Below are positions 1 through 13,991 of a stretch of DNA of 64,000 bases, piece after piece. Under the pieces are notes generated by a model, which worked only from the letters and a program-made list of their open reading frames with translations, was not told where the DNA came from and searched no databases. The position numbers and the translations under genes were made by a program. The stretch spans positions 11,261,738 to 11,325,737 of the forward strand of contig NC_081137.1 of NCBI RefSeq assembly GCF_958295425.1, read 5' to 3'. Positions within the stretch are counted from its first letter, which is position 1. The number at the start of each line of letters is the position of its first letter. The DNA comes from Solea solea. Lineage: Eukaryota; Chordata; Actinopteri; Pleuronectiformes; Soleidae.

Positions 1-1952
1 GGTGAAGGCTCTGCTTGTTTGGGGGCGGGGCATATATGCCTCTGTATGCTATGTGTGTGCAATTCAGCTATTCAGTTGGTGCCTTTTGATCATCTTCTTT
101 TGCAAGTCTGATGTGGTGTGATGTGTGCAATCCACACCAGCGAGACAGCGGCTCAATCTTGGGATGATGTTTGATTTATTTGTTCATTAGGAAACTCTCT
201 GTAGTGTCACACCTCTCATCAATCCCTGTTCACATTCATCGAGCACAATCAACCGACGTTCCATTCAATAGCCAAAGAGAAATAAAAGAAATATAAATGA
301 CACAAATTCTAGGCATTGATGAGGCCAACATTTTACACTAGCCCGTATAACATAATAATCTCATCCAAAATGGATTAAATATTAAATAGTTTGGCACGTG
401 TGAGGAGGGAGAGCAGGCTAGTGAAATGCCAGGAGGATTAAGTTGGAGCGGATGTAGCGTGGAGGCAGAAGCATCTTATCCAAGGGTTCCTGTTTCTCAA
501 TAATAGAAATGTCAGGAAGGAGGAAGGAGAAAAGCAGCGGTGGGTGAGAGGATGCCCTCGCTCCAACCTTTTAGGAGTCACAGAGGAATCATTATTAAGA
601 CTACACACTCACACCAGCTTTAAAGCGGCGTTAACCTTTCCTACTGAGGGAATTTCACAAATGTGGTGTAAATTCTCCTGAAACGCCTTTATTTTATTTA
701 GAAGAAAGATTCCCAATAAATACTATAGTTGCCTGTCACATGCTGTCTTTCTTAATTGAAATCAAACATTTTTGCATGTAGCCCTCACAACCGCACACTT
801 GCACGCACACCCGTGCACTCCCACCAAACGCAATAATCCATAACAATCTGTTAATGAGCGCTACCGTTTAGTGAAACAAACATTAAAACAACCTTGCCTT
901 AAGGAGGAAGTGTTATTCATATCCATTTTCATGCTTTATTTTACAATGTTTTTATCTCTCCCTGAGCGATCACTTTGTCAGCATCGGTAATGCCTATAAA
1001 TCCTACTGTGGAGGAGATTAGTCTGTGAGAATCACTGCTGCCTGCAGTAATTAAAATTCTGCTGGATGGCCAGGGTTCCTCCTGCCGTCATCTCCTCCAA
1101 ACATCATTCACTGTCTGCCTCGCTCCTCTTTGTCCTTTTGTATCTTTTCACTATAGTTTTAATCAGTTACAATACATTTTGAGCCTGATAACGGATTCCT
1201 TTTTATGTTGATGATATGCAGGAGAATTCTATTTGAGATGGAAAAGCAGAGATTGTCAAATGCAGCCATCTAGTTTACCCTGGCTTTAAATCCTATCAGG
1301 GATCATGTAGCTGTGTTATCTTAAAGTGAAAAACATCATGTTTCCATTTATGGCTATTGAAAACAGGCAGATGGCAGATAATGATATAGTTTATGTATAT
1401 TTAATTGTAAAACAATATGGACAAAGATTTACATCAACTTTTATTAATTTTCTATTAAATCAGTGCTTGATGGGCTGATACTGTCTGATACTGTAGCTGC
1501 TGCCTGACACTCATCATTTCCCACGGTGCATTGTCTATTTTATTATGGTTTATTGTTAAACAAGAATAATATCTATTGGAAGTGTTAAAAATGTTTGAAT
1601 TATATTAACTGACTTCTTGCACGTAAAATGGACTGTGTGCTTGACGTTTAATTTATTGTTGAAAATGTTATCATCTAAATATACACGTTGGCAAAATGTG
1701 TAACATAAATCCAGTTTTTAGTTATTTCAATATGGACTAAATATTTAAATGAACAGATGTTGTGAACATCACTAACATCTTCTGGTATCTTATACTGAAA
1801 GGGGACAAAAAAAACATATTTTAGTGTTAAATTTCATACACTGATTAAACGTTAGTTGCTACATTAATTCTAATAAGTGCTGACATTTTCAGCTGGAAAT
1901 GGGTTCACACATTATGTTTCTTTATAGTGTAAGTGAGATTGAAAAATATCTC

Positions 1953-1974
1953 ATATATATATATATATATATAT
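1953..1974. repeat. (AT)n microsatellite
   Basis: Uninterrupted AT dinucleotides. Confidence 0.9.
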
Positions 1975-2620
1975 AGATATATCGATGATAGGTTGATACT
2001 TTATTGTCATTTCAACCATTTGTCATACAGTTCATGCAAACTCATGTAAGTTTTAACCTTAAAGGACTAACTAAAGAACTAACATAACATTTATTTTTAA
2101 TCTATAAATAGACATATTTCCTGACACTGTCTAAAACCTTAACAGTTCCACTCAGTGAGTAATGGAATGAAATGTGCATCCGATTACAGCATCAGCGTTG
2201 TGTGGTCTTTGCACATTCTGTAGCACTAATGACAGTGTGTACATAATCCATGGATGACCTCCATCATTCTGGTCATCTTGGGGGAAAAAAAGGTGTTTTT
2301 ATCTGATAAAGTCAATAACGTGACATTTAACACTGGTGCAGGATATTTAACAAAGAACTGTAATGAGACCTTGACTCTTACTGCTGTGAATTCTATTTTC
2401 TCTCGCATATACACATTAAGGTAGAACGCTGATAGCTAAAAAAACAAAAAAAACAAATGTTATGCATCGTGGGTGTTTCATGAAAGTGTTTTCTCAGCTG
2501 TTTTTCACCTCTCAGTCTCTGACATGAAATCCATTAGCTGCCCTATACTTTGTTTGCATGTTTGTTTTAGTCCTTTTAGTTACACACTCATATATAAAAA
2601 GCTCACTTGAAGTCAGCATT

Positions 2621-2640
2621 GTATATATATACAGTGTGTG

Positions 2641-2690
<50 letters not shown>
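2621..2690. repeat. (TA)n microsatellite
   Basis: TA dinucleotides with small interruptions (ACAGTGTG, CA). They produce a spurious [10 protein letters not shown] ORF on the - strand. Confidence 0.9.
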
Positions 2691-2693
<3 letters not shown>

Positions 2694-3976
2694 TCGGCTT
2701 CTTATCTAAATCTTTCAGAAGGCAATGACAAAGGTGACTCAGCAAAGTTCGGCAGTGCACACTGAGAGATCCTCGGTGACAATAATCCACCCAGTTTTTT
2801 GCAAACTCTGCACACCATCATATTTCAGATGGCACAAAATGGTGCCACTGTTCCTGTCTGTTGTATTTATCCTTGCTCTATTTTTGTCTCTTGTTGTCTC
2901 AAATGTCAGCTGTTTTTTTTTTTGTTTTTTTTTGTTGCTCCATTACAGTATTGACCCGCCCTTTGAGTTATAGTTATGGCACATTTGGTCGATAAGTCCA
3001 CGTCTCATTTATAAGTTCTCAGTGGAGTTATGAGGAGCAAAAAAAAAAATCTGCAGTTTTAATCAACAACCTTGCCTCACTCAGTCGGCAAACCTGGTTT
3101 TGTTTATGGCTCCCGTGACCTTTTACAGGCCATAAAACTGTTGCCCGTGTCGTCGGAGGGTCATCACTTCATCAGTTATCTCTTCACCATAACAGCAACA
3201 TGACCTAAGCTCTCTCTGTCCTCAGCCATCAGACGACTGAAAGATAGATGGTTTTATCTGTGTATGTAGCCATTGCACGGCACGTGCTGACATAAATTCC
3301 ATACTGATAAGTGAAGCCTGTTACAGAACACTCAGTCGGTCAGGTCTGCTGCTGAATGTCCCTGTGCAACATGAAGAAGACTAGAAATACAATAACAGTA
3401 CAATAACTAATTATTAAAGTGAAGACCAGTATATATTGGTATCTAGTAATGTTATTATTGAAAGTATAAATGTCATGATAAAAATCTACTGCCTCTCTGG
3501 TCAAACACAGCTATTGCATTCAAATATTGCCATTGGCTTACCTAGTCCACACCTGTGTCACTGGTTAATGCCTTTGTCACCTTCTTGGTTGATTAGTGTA
3601 AGGCTTGTTGTACCAGACTCCTCCCCCTTTTATAAACACTGGACCTGTGACTTTATCTTTCTCTCTCCACACCTTGAAGGTCAGTGTGAGTGATTTACTG
3701 ATCACCTAACACAGCTGCCACTCGGTGTGTGATTTCACCACCAGACCACGCCCCCTATGCTCTCCCTCCTTCTATCCCTCACTTAGTTCTCAGCCCAATT
3801 CTTTGCATTTTTTCTAAAGCATGAGTGGGTTGAGTCAGCCTCAGAAGAAGTGTTTTTGTTACACTTTAAATGTTTTTTTTTGCTTGTTTGTATTTGTTAT
3901 ATATTTTTAAAAAAAAAAGTAGTTTATAAAATAATTGACTGTATAAAAAAAATGACAATTTAATTCTGGTTGCAAA

Positions 3977-5612
3977 ACAATTCAATTCAATTCAATTCAA
4001 TTTTATTTGTATAGCGCCAAATCATAACATACATTATCTCAGGGCACTGTACATAGACAACATCAGAGAGAGCAGAGAACCCCAACAGTTCACACAATGA
4101 GCAAGCACTAGGCATCAGTGGAGAGAAAAAACTCCCTCTTAACAGGAAGAAATCTCTGGCAGAACCAGGCTCAGAAATGTGCAGTCATCTGCCTCGACCG
4201 GTTGGGGTGAAAGGAAAATCGGGGACAGAGGAGAGGTGGAGGACAGAAAGGGGACGGGGGAGAGAAAGGACAAGAGGGAGATGAGGTAGAGACAGAAGAG
4301 AGAGAGAGACCAGGAGCAGATACACAACAACTGTATCAAGTTACAAGTTAATACAATTAATGATATCGACTTTTTAATTATAGCACAATAATAATGGTGA
4401 TGATGTGGGTAGCCTCGAAAACTGGATCTTGGTCCCGCAACCTGCATGATGAGAATACAGAGAGAGAGAGAGAGAGGGAAGGAAGGAAATACACAAACTA
4501 GGGAGAGAAAGAGACAAGGTTAATGACATATAAAAAGTCAAAATCATATCCTGAGTGTGAGAGAGTGAATGTGCGTGCACCACAGATAAAAAATCCCCCA
4601 GCAGTCTAGTTCTATAGCAGCATAACTAAGAGCTGGTCCAGGTTTCCCTGAACCAGCTCTAACTATAAGCTTTATCAAAAAGGAAAGTTTTAAGTTTAAC
4701 TTTAAATACAGAGAGAGTGTCCGCCCCCCGAACTATCATTGGGAGCTGGTTCCACAGGAGAGGAGCCTGGTAACTAAAGGCTCTGCCTCCCATTCTGCTC
4801 TTGCAGACTCTAGGAACCACAAGTAAGCCTGTATTTTGTGACCTAAGTGGTCTATTAGGGCGATAAGGTAAGATTAAGTTTTTCAGGTATGAAGGGGCCT
4901 GACCATTAAGTGCTTTGTACGTGAGGAGGAGGATTTTAAATTTAATTCTAAACTGTACAGGGAGCCAGTGTAGAGAAGCTAACACTGGAGTTATATGGTC
5001 TCTCTTTCTAGTTCCTGTCAGAACTCGTGCTGCAGCATTTTGAATTAACTGAAGGGTTCTAACAGACTTGTTGGAACATCCTGATAATAAGGAGTTACAG
5101 TAATCTAATCTAGATGTAACAAAAGCATGAACTAGTTTTTCAGCATCCCGTAAAGACAGAATGTTTCTAATTTTCTTAATGTTCCGCAGGTGGAAGAAGG
5201 CTGTTCTGGAAATAAGTTTAATGTGTGAGTCAAATGACATTTCCTGGTCAAAAGTAACTCCAAGGTTCCTCACAGTGGAACTGGAAGCCAGGGTGATGTC
5301 ATCTAAAGTGACAATGTGATCGGAAAGTTTTTCTCTGAGGTGTTTAGGGCCGAGTATAATGACCTCAGTTTTTTCTGAGTTTAAGAGTAGAAAGTTACAG
5401 GTCATCCAGGACTTAATGTCTCTGAGACATTCCTGGAGTTGAACAACCTGATTTATTTCATCCGGCCTCATTGATAAATAAAGCTGTGTGTCATCTGCAT
5501 AACAATGAAAATGTATGTTGTGCTTTCTAATAATGTTCCCTAGAGGAAGCATATATAAGGTAAAAAGTATAGGCCCAAGCACTGAGCCTTGTGGAACTCC
5601 ACAATTAACTTT
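3977..5612 (-). mobile_element. 5'-truncated L2-like LINE
   Basis: This is a non-LTR retrotransposon on the - strand. Its 3' end is at the left, with tandem AATTG units (3977..4002) next to a tail that reads, on the - strand, through GGCGCTATACAAATAAAATTG. That is the common L2-type tail in teleosts; a second copy of the tail is at 38678..38764. A 3' UTR of about 650 bases leads to the reverse-transcriptase C-terminal ORF. The 5' break is at about 5606..5612, just before the [11 protein letters not shown] segment, so everything upstream (endonuclease, most of the RT) is missing. No clear target duplication was seen. The clade call (L2/CR1 group) comes from the tail and RT motifs. Confidence 0.85.
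4659..5606 (-). pseudogene. Reverse-transcriptase C-terminal remnant of an L2-like LINE
   Basis: About 315 codons are open without interruption to a stop at 4659..4661. The frame enters at [12 protein letters not shown] (RT motif before the catalytic box), continues through [14 protein letters not shown] (the catalytic box in YADD form), [47 protein letters not shown] and [16 protein letters not shown], and ends with [29 protein letters not shown]. These blocks are the standard palm/thumb and C-terminal region of fish L2/CR1-group LINE proteins. The N-terminal half is absent, so it is not functional. The uninterrupted frame suggests a fairly recent insertion. Confidence 0.9.
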
Positions 5613-8600
5613 AGTTTAGTTTAGTTAATTATCAGTTCAAAATCAACATCATGTTCTATTGAAGAAGAGCTGAAACTAGAAAGACATGAATTATTTGTAC
5701 AACCTGTGGAGACTCCTGTGGTGGCTAACTGCTACTTCTGTCCTACTTCACTTTTCAAACCATTTTTTTTTTTTTTAAATCTATTTCATTTGGATCTGTT
5801 TAAACTTCATCTTGTTCAGTTTGAGGTATTATATATATAATCAGTTCCATGTTCTGTGAACAGGCTATAGCCACTTTGCATAGTTCTCAGCTTGTTGCCC
5901 TGGCAAACGATACCTTGGGCACACAATGGAGAAAAGAGCAGACGTTGTGTATGTTACCAATCCCTAGCTGGCCATTATTTAAAAAAAGTGTATTGTAGTA
6001 TTATATTGTCAAAAATATTGTTATATCATTTTATGCTCATATCACCCCTACTTTCCAAAAAGGTTGGCCTTTTTTCACCTCTCCTGACCACTCTCTGGAT
6101 TTACTCCCAAAGAAAACTCAGTCTTTGGCTGAAAATATGACCATGGTTAATACTGGCATTCCTGTTATGGAGATCTATACAAGCCACTAAAGGTCCCCAA
6201 AATGTCTCTAAATAAGAATAAGTAACTTCATACGCCTGTTTTCATTGGTGTGCAGCAGGAATAGGCATGATACCCAACTTTCATTAGCTACAAAGAGTGA
6301 TTCTACATATCAGTGAAATTACAAATGTGGCACCTCAAACTTCTCTTAACCCTCTCACACTGTGAGAGGGCACTGTTGTGCAACACATTCCTCATCTTCA
6401 GACATAAATCCAGGGACTCAGCCATCAGCAGTGAGTGTGATGGATATGGCAGAGGGCATTGACCGAAGAGGTTTACTGGAGACTAGAGAAACTGTGTGTC
6501 TCGGTTGGATTCTCCTAAAGAAAATGCTCCATGGTGAGCTGTACATGATTCTAATTAGATCCAATGGAGCAACACTGACGGCAACATCACTTTGTACAGT
6601 CCAAAAACATGCTGACCGTAAGTGTGATTGGGCCATTTCCTACTGAAGGAAATGAGCTTCCCCTGTTTCAAAGACCAGCAACCGTCACTGGCCCAGGTCC
6701 AGGGTGGACCCTGCCTTTCATGGCTCCAGCTCGCTGTAACCCACACAGTGGAGGATAGAGCAGGAGACTATGACTGAATGAATGAACAAAAAAGTCAGAT
6801 GTACAGTAACAGATCAGACTTTACTCTGTATGTTAGAGCCTCAATCATTTGTAAATTATGTTTATTGCATGCGTCTTTTAGAAATTTAGTTTTTCCAAAC
6901 ATAAGCCTCAATTCATGGCTTTGGGGAAGACACATGTTTGTATGGGTCTTTGTTCGGTGCAAATGACGGTGTCAAGGTCTGATGCTCTGAGGCTCCAGGT
7001 CAGTATGAGTTATAATTCACTTGTGTTTTTTTTATCCCCAGGAGAAGCTTTGAAACAGAGAAGATATGTTGCTACAAAATAAAAAAAAACCCCGCTCAGA
7101 CTCTGTAGCATAAACTCTGTGTGAACAGCTGCACATGAAAGTTGTTGCCGTCCTTTTAACCTTGCGACTGGCACTGCCTGCAGCACTGACGCGCTGACAT
7201 GTCGGAGCATTTGCTTATCCGTCTACCTGCGGGACGAAGCAGACAGGTAGCTGGAGCTACACAAGGGTGCAGGCTGATTGTGTAGTGATGACAGCTGATG
7301 GTGTAACAAGCCTGAAACAGTGACCCTGTCATATTCAGGTGTCTAAGTCACCGGCTGCTGCTGGTGCTGGTGCTGCTGCAAAGACCTCGGAAAGTTTGGA
7401 GAACTGGATTCATATTTGACATCATTGTCTGAATGCCAAGTATTCAGTTCATATTTTCTGTGGTTTGTGTTGTTGTGGTGAGACACCGTCATATACCCCT
7501 CTGTGCCGAAAACCGAGCCTCAGACACAGATGCTTGTCTTACAGATGCTTGAGTGGTTTACAAACTTCAGTTTCTAGTTGGAAAAACCATGAGTGTCATG
7601 TCTAACCATGAGAGAATATGGCAAACATGTACTCTTAAGATGTCTTAAGCAGGCACATATATTTGGACGCCCTTTTGATAAGTGGCTAAAAGAAATTCCT
7701 CTTTGTGCTGGCAGACATTATTTCAGTGAGAGCAGTTGTCCGTGTCTCAAGCTGCTTCAAAGCACAATCAGCACTGAACTTGTGTCACTATCTCATATAA
7801 ACTCACTTCAAAAAACTAGCCCCTTAAATGGTGTTCACAACATTTACTCATTTCTCCTACTCCTGCCAAATGGGACAAATGTCAGGGAAAGCCCTTTTTC
7901 ACAGGAGGCTGAACTAATCAAACATTTAACAAAGAGACAATGCACATCACACAGTATCTGTTTCCGTTAATGCTGCCTGAAATGTTTTCCCTGGTGCTGG
8001 TAGCTCTGCCAAGATTTAAAGGATTAGACCAGGGTTTTATTTTTCCATGGTGCTATAACCGCTTAACCTTGCACTGTGGTGACACTGTGGTTTCCACTTA
8101 GATTAACCAGCAAACATTCCCATTCAGCAGCTGTACTTTGAGACAGCACATATTTACTGTCCCCATACAGAAGTGAGGATATTTCATTATATTTTGCAGA
8201 GTGATTGTGGGATTGCAGGAGAGACCATGGAGACGTACTGTATGAGTTAGCTGAAAGCCGCAGGAAAAGTGAACAGCATGAACACATGTCCACTGTTATC
8301 CTTCACAGAATAACACAACTGAGTGGTATCACTGCTACTTGAAAGGTTGGAAAGGTTTTATTCCAAAATGTCATGAATCAATCATTAAAGGTGATGCTGT
8401 AGAGGTATTTATTCAGGCATGATCTGACCCTCAAGATAATAGCTGTTTCATAATGTGAGTTCTTGAGGTTGCTCCTCACTTACTGAGTACCCCCTGTACC
8501 AATATGTTTCATTTCATGCAAGAGCAGTGTGATTGGAGAGAGCAGAAGGTCTGATAGCTCCTATATCTGGCGTAATCTGGTTTTGCATCAAGCATAACAC

Positions 8601-11600
8601 TTAATCCCAGTAGGGATAATCGTGATTTCTTTTTCCCTTTTTAATCTTAGGTCAAAGCATCAACATGACTGATGTGCAAGATGTGCATTCAGTAAATGAA
8701 TAAGATTAAAATAAAAAAATACAAATCTCTGCCTTTAAAGAAAGATGTCTGCAGGACAAAATCATTAAAACATTATATATACATATGTAGGGAGACCAGG
8801 GACAGTTGTAACACTTTCAGCAATACATCAAAAACCATTTACACTGGAATAACCAATTTGTTTTATTATAAACATCAATCTGTCAACTGTTGAAATAATG
8901 TATTCATGTGGTTTTATGAAATATATACAGGTTGCAAAATTGATTTGAATACAGTCTCTCCACTGTTACAACCGTCATAAAATATACATAATAAATTAAT
9001 AATATAGTCAAAATGGAAAATATTATTTATCAGTCATGTTATTGTGACTATTCATTTCATGTTTTTAAGTAATGTTTACCTTTTTCTCATAATACATGAC
9101 ACAAAAGAAGTGAAGCCGTCAAATTATAATGCAAGAAAATGATTATAATATATTTTATTTGATGGCGCCTTTCATGGCACTCATGAAGTAAAAAAACAAT
9201 CAAACAATAAGCATTATTATTAGTTCTTGAAATATAAATGAAACGGTTGTAACAGGGCATTACACCCATCCCAGTCCAAGTTGCTACGGCCACTTAATTT
9301 GCAGCGGTTTTGTTTCTGACTCGTGTCCAATTGTTTGTTTTTGAGAAACCCAATGTTACTCACAAGTATTCCACGGGACATTTACGTCGATTTATTTGAA
9401 GACAAAAAACAATAAAAAAAAACAGAGGTCCGGTACCAGAATATTGCAGTCCCAATTATGAACCCTTGCTTGCTTCCTTATGCAGTTTTATACGCACACA
9501 CGCACGGTCAAAAACTTACTTATACATCCACGCGTGCAAAATCCTCCATATCCTACCACTACTGCCCACGTGACCAAACTGCCTTGAAGCTCATTTAAGT
9601 GTCGTAAAGCTCAACTATAACATGCTTTTATCCAACACAAATCAGTTTCAAACTAACCATAAACTTGACTATATTAACAATGTATTACATATACTACACT
9701 ACATATACTAAACTTAACGCTACAAAATTAGTTTGAGTGGCTCTCACACTGTCTGTACAGAAGAATTTCCTCCAGCAAAACATCATTAACGTTGACCTGT
9801 AACACCAATTCACTTTTATCCAGACCTTAATGGCATACTTCCTATATAGTATGCACACTATGTGGCACGGCTCAGAACTAATACGGAATGACATTTGCGA
9901 TAAACGCAGTGACCATAAATTGTCACATTGTAGCAGAACCTACCTCCAGGCCTCTCCTGAAGTTATACTCTGCACTCATTCTCTCCTGTCCTGTTCCTGT
10001 ACGGCCCCTGCAGCACTGCACATGGCTGTATGTGTTGGACTCACACGGTCAGGCTTCACTTTGATTGGAGCTAAAGTGAGTCACTCAGTGGCCAAAGGCA
10101 TCGGCAGCCAGTGTTAGTCACCATCTCTGCACCTCTTGAACCTAGAAGCAGCTCTAAGTGTTCAGAAAACGTCTTTGAACAAAAAAACGAAAGAGAAAAC
10201 AAGAGGTAAATCAATAAACCATCATAAAAGTAGAGTGTAGAGTGGATGACACCTGCATTTTTTCTTCATGTCGTATTCATTCATCCAGTTTATCTATTGC
10301 TGACAACTTGTCACTCTCCCTGTGTCTTTGTGTCCTTATATATAAAAAAATAAATACAAATCCTTGAATTCACCCTACTTCATGCATGTCACTACCATTG
10401 TCAGTCCACATCACTTTGAAAACAGATAGGAGTGAAGTTTTTGGGTCATGTTTGTGAAATTTGCCAGAGGATACTGATGAGCACAGATAAGGAATGTATT
10501 TGTATAGAGTCACATCGAGATTTCTTAAGTGCTGGCTATCGCCAGAGCTTTTCTGTGAAACTTCACATGTGATCAGCTTTATGGCAAAGGTCATGTCTGA
10601 ATTATGTTCACTGTCCTATGACTGAAGCTACAGGAGCCACTTTCCTCCACGTATAACCCATTCCCACAGTTTTTGACTAGTGGGAATATGTTTAATCAGC
10701 ATTTACTCATCAAATGAATCTGCAATGGATGCAGATTTTATCGGCTTTGGCTCTGATCGACTTTTGAGGGAACGTGCATGTTAATTTCTTCTTTGTCTGC
10801 TTCATTTCTGGCGGCGATACAAATTCCAGTGCCAAGATGCTTATTTATCTTCCAGTCATTCAGACAGCTGTAAACCACAAATGTTTTAATGAACCATATA
10901 CGCTTTACAAGTGGGGATTGCACTCCATATTTTTATTTCATCTTACTTAATTTTGTTTAATTTCATTTGCACCTGAAAATTGCTCCCTTGCTGTTGAGTT
11001 TGAGCATGGAACTGAACTGAAAAATACAGAAATTGTGTTTAGGATGTTGAATTTCACAAACCTAAATTTATTTCAACGAGGATTTAAACCCACCAGAGCT
11101 TAAACTCAGTGCTCTTTGCATTTTTGTTTTCAAAATCACAAAAGGAACAACAAACCTGAAATTTCCATGAAAGAAGGTATGAAATGATCACTGAGCACAA
11201 GCTAAGAGAGAGACTGTGTATGTGTTTTTGCTGAAGACAACCTATGTCTCTCATGTGCTAAAATCAAGAACCGCTGCTGTGTTGCTGCAAAGCGACGTAA
11301 TAAACAAACAGCTGCAGATGTGAGCATGGGCTTTTGATGCTAGTCTCTTGCATGTGTGATTGCACAAGGGTTGGTTTCTGGCGTGGGTGTTGTGACCACC
11401 TGCTGTCTTTAAAAGATCTTGAGGAGCTGCACTAGATTCTCAGCAGGCTTCGAAACGCAGCATATAAAAGAGACCTGAGAGAAGCAAATGAGGGAAGATC
11501 TCCGACATTGTCAGAGCACCGTCGGCTGTGTTCCTTCGCACATACCAATCAGGGCTCTTTCCAGCTTGTTTTAGCTTGGTATACTCCAGATGGCATCAAT

Positions 11601-13221
11601 CAGTCATTGTGCTTTGCGTGCAAATGTAGATTTACATCAAAAGGTGTGTACAACAAGGCCGAACGGAGACTGCACTCACAATGTGTTATGACCCTGTTGA
11701 GTCTGGAATCATTTCAAAGTCAGTATAATTTCTTATTCTAAGGGTGAGCACAGATAGCTATTTGCATAACAAACACAGAGCAGTGAGCAGGACAGGGACT
11801 ATGAATCCTTTTGAGTCTGCCAGCTATTTGACTTCACTCTTCAGACATGGCAGGCGAGGACGCCATTTTGGTCAACTTGGAACCTCTGGCGCACTATATT
11901 TAGGATAGCGGTGGCGTGGTGTTCCAACTCTGGCGGGATGGCTATACATCCGTGTTGTAAATTGCTGTTGCTAATGTGGTTATTGTTCTCCTCTTTTCTA
12001 AAAAAAAAAAATAAAGAAAGCAACACATGGCTTTAAAATAACTTTTGTCAACACGTTTATAATATTGCTTTACGTTGTTGTGGTTTTATTGACATAGTGG
12101 TTATTATAGTTATAGAGTTATAATAATGCTTCTGAAGTGAAGCTAGGTTTCATGTAGCATGGATTATTGAAGGCTGCACATGAAAAAATAACAGTGTCAT
12201 CTGCATACAAATATACATGTCATTGACTAAAAAAGAAAGATATATGTAGCTAAAAAAAACAATTGCAGGTTTTACTTTTGAAGTGTCTATAAGAGTGTTT
12301 TGATAGTGGACAGAAATGAATCATTTCAGCTGTGTTATTGGTTTTATAGCTTGAAATATGCTATACCTATGGGGATTAGCTTTACTACTACCCCAGTTTA
12401 CAACAGTACACAAATGTGTTTTTATTGGTAAGGCATTCATGTATAATTAACAGACCAAGATTAATGATGCAAAAACATGAATGCCATCCACTAAAACAGT
12501 TAAAACGTGTAAGTTGTGTGAAGGTGCGTGAAAGTGAAATAACTTGGGGTTTGGAGTTTGAAGATTCCTGCTGAGCTGAATCTGACAAACCCTTAAAAAA
12601 ATGTATAGTAATACTGATATAAGACGGATGATAACCAGACACTAAAATTGTCTTTCTAGTCATTTAATGCACTCAGGCTAAACCACTTTAATTTTCACTC
12701 TTTTATTATTTTTTTCATCCTGTGCTCCTCCATGCAGATTTGCTCTTGCACCACGTGTTCGTCGATCCTCTCAGAGTAGTCAGGCTTGAAATTCAATTTT
12801 AGTGAAGCTATAAAGTAAAGTAATTAAAAAAAACAAACCAAATAAATAAAAAGTTTCCTAACCTTGATGATTCTTTTCATTACTGAGATTGGAAACTACT
12901 CGGCAACTTTGCAGTGCAGGTGTTTTTTTTTTAGATTGTACTTGTGAAGTTATTAGTAAGGGAAGTTAACTTAATTTGTGAATAACAGCTTGCTAAGAGA
13001 TTTGTTCATTGTCTGTTTTCTTTTCTTTTTTTTTGTTTATACCATCTGCCAGTACTTCAGATTTATTGGTTCTACAAATTTTCTCCAATTGCATGGTGTT
13101 GTAATTAACAGCACTTCATAAAATACCTGCTCTATATACTAGCTGAGTTGTCCTCGGTTTGTCACAATCTGCAGTCTCACCATTCGATGTCGCTACTTCT
13201 TACCCACTGCACTGTTAAAAC

Positions 13222-13599
13222 TAGAGCTGAAACGATGAATCGATGAATCGATAATTAATCGATAACTAAATTAATCGACAACTATTTTGATAATCGATTA
13301 ATCGGTTTGAAGCTTTTTTCGTGATTAAAACAAGATTTCTGATTGTTTAAGCTTCTTAAATGTGAATATTTTCTTCATTTCTTTGCTCTGGATAACAAAT
13401 TAATCATTAAATGTCAATCATTTTGGTTTGTGGACAAAACAAGACATTTGAGAACATCATCATTTCCAGGTTTGACGAAACACCGATCAACATTTTTTAT
13501 GGTTTTCTGATATTTTATGGACCAAACCATTCATCGATTAATCGAGAAAATAATCGACAGATTAATCGATTATGAAAATAATCGTTAGTTGCAGCTCTA
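13222..13599 (+). mobile_element. hAT-type MITE (copy 1), 8-base target duplication
   Basis: The element starts TAGAGCTGAAAC and ends with the inverted GTTGCAGCTCTA. It is flanked on both sides by GTTAAAAC (13214..13221 and 13600..13607), an exact 8-base target duplication. The interior is rich in ATCGATTAATCG motifs and has no ORF. A second copy in the same orientation is at 46133..46517. The duplication length and TIRs point to a non-autonomous hAT element. Confidence 0.9.
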
Positions 13600-13972
13600 G
13601 TTAAAACAACTATGCTTAGAGGAGGAAATTACTTAATATAAAAAAAGTGGGTGATTACTGTCTTAAGACAAATGAGCTGATATGTTGAATTTAGCAATCT
13701 TGGTGAGAACTAAATCAAATTCTAGCTCCAGTGTAAAAGCAGAGGGAGGTCATTTCATATTGATGTTGGAGAGGAAGACTGCAAATCTGTTTTTAAGTTA
13801 CTCTTTTCCATCCGAGAGGCAGAGTGATGCTTACTTCATGTGTAGCTGTTTGAATACAGTATATATGACTGATGAGCACCAGACACAATGACATACACTG
13901 ACACATTGTGTGTGTGTGTGGGGGGGGGTTTATTTAGACCACATGTTGCTCATAAGTCATGCAACTGGTGGG

Positions 13973-13991
13973 TTAGGGTTAGGGTTAGCAT
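13973..13991. repeat. Telomere-like TTAGGG units
   Basis: GGTTAGGGTTAGGGTTAG, about three units. A similar short run is at 51249..51263. Such runs are common in fish introns and do not mark a chromosome end here. Confidence 0.8.

Noticed and set aside
2512..2790. [10 protein letters not shown] ORFs here and at 24576..24809, 36382..36819 and 38238..38558, and poly-Ile ORFs at 30790..31132
   Set aside because: They are translations of TA and ATT microsatellites. Only the 36437..36558 part of the third one is real coding sequence.
2839..2973. ATG followed by a very hydrophobic stretch (MVPLFLSVVFILALFLSL...), a possible SEZ6 signal-peptide exon
   Set aside because: No acceptable phase-1 donor follows; the candidate GT positions have poor context (GTCAGC out of phase, GTTTTT in a T run). 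No similarity to SEZ6 signal peptides beyond hydrophobicity.
6362..6746. Overlapping ORFs on both strands that could be a small gene
   Set aside because: No splice sites, domains or codon bias distinguish them, and neither strand has a plausible continuation.
8780..9265. GTTGTAAC words near 8806 and 9245 and GTTACAAC at 8967, suggesting terminal repeats of an element
   Set aside because: The sequences beyond the 8-base word do not match in inverted or direct orientation, and no target duplication is seen.
11463..11570. TATAAAAG followed 25-30 bases later by ATG AGG GAA..., resembling a promoter and start
   Set aside because: The frame stops after 28 codons with no signal peptide or splice donor. 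A single TATA-like word in AT-rich DNA is weak evidence.
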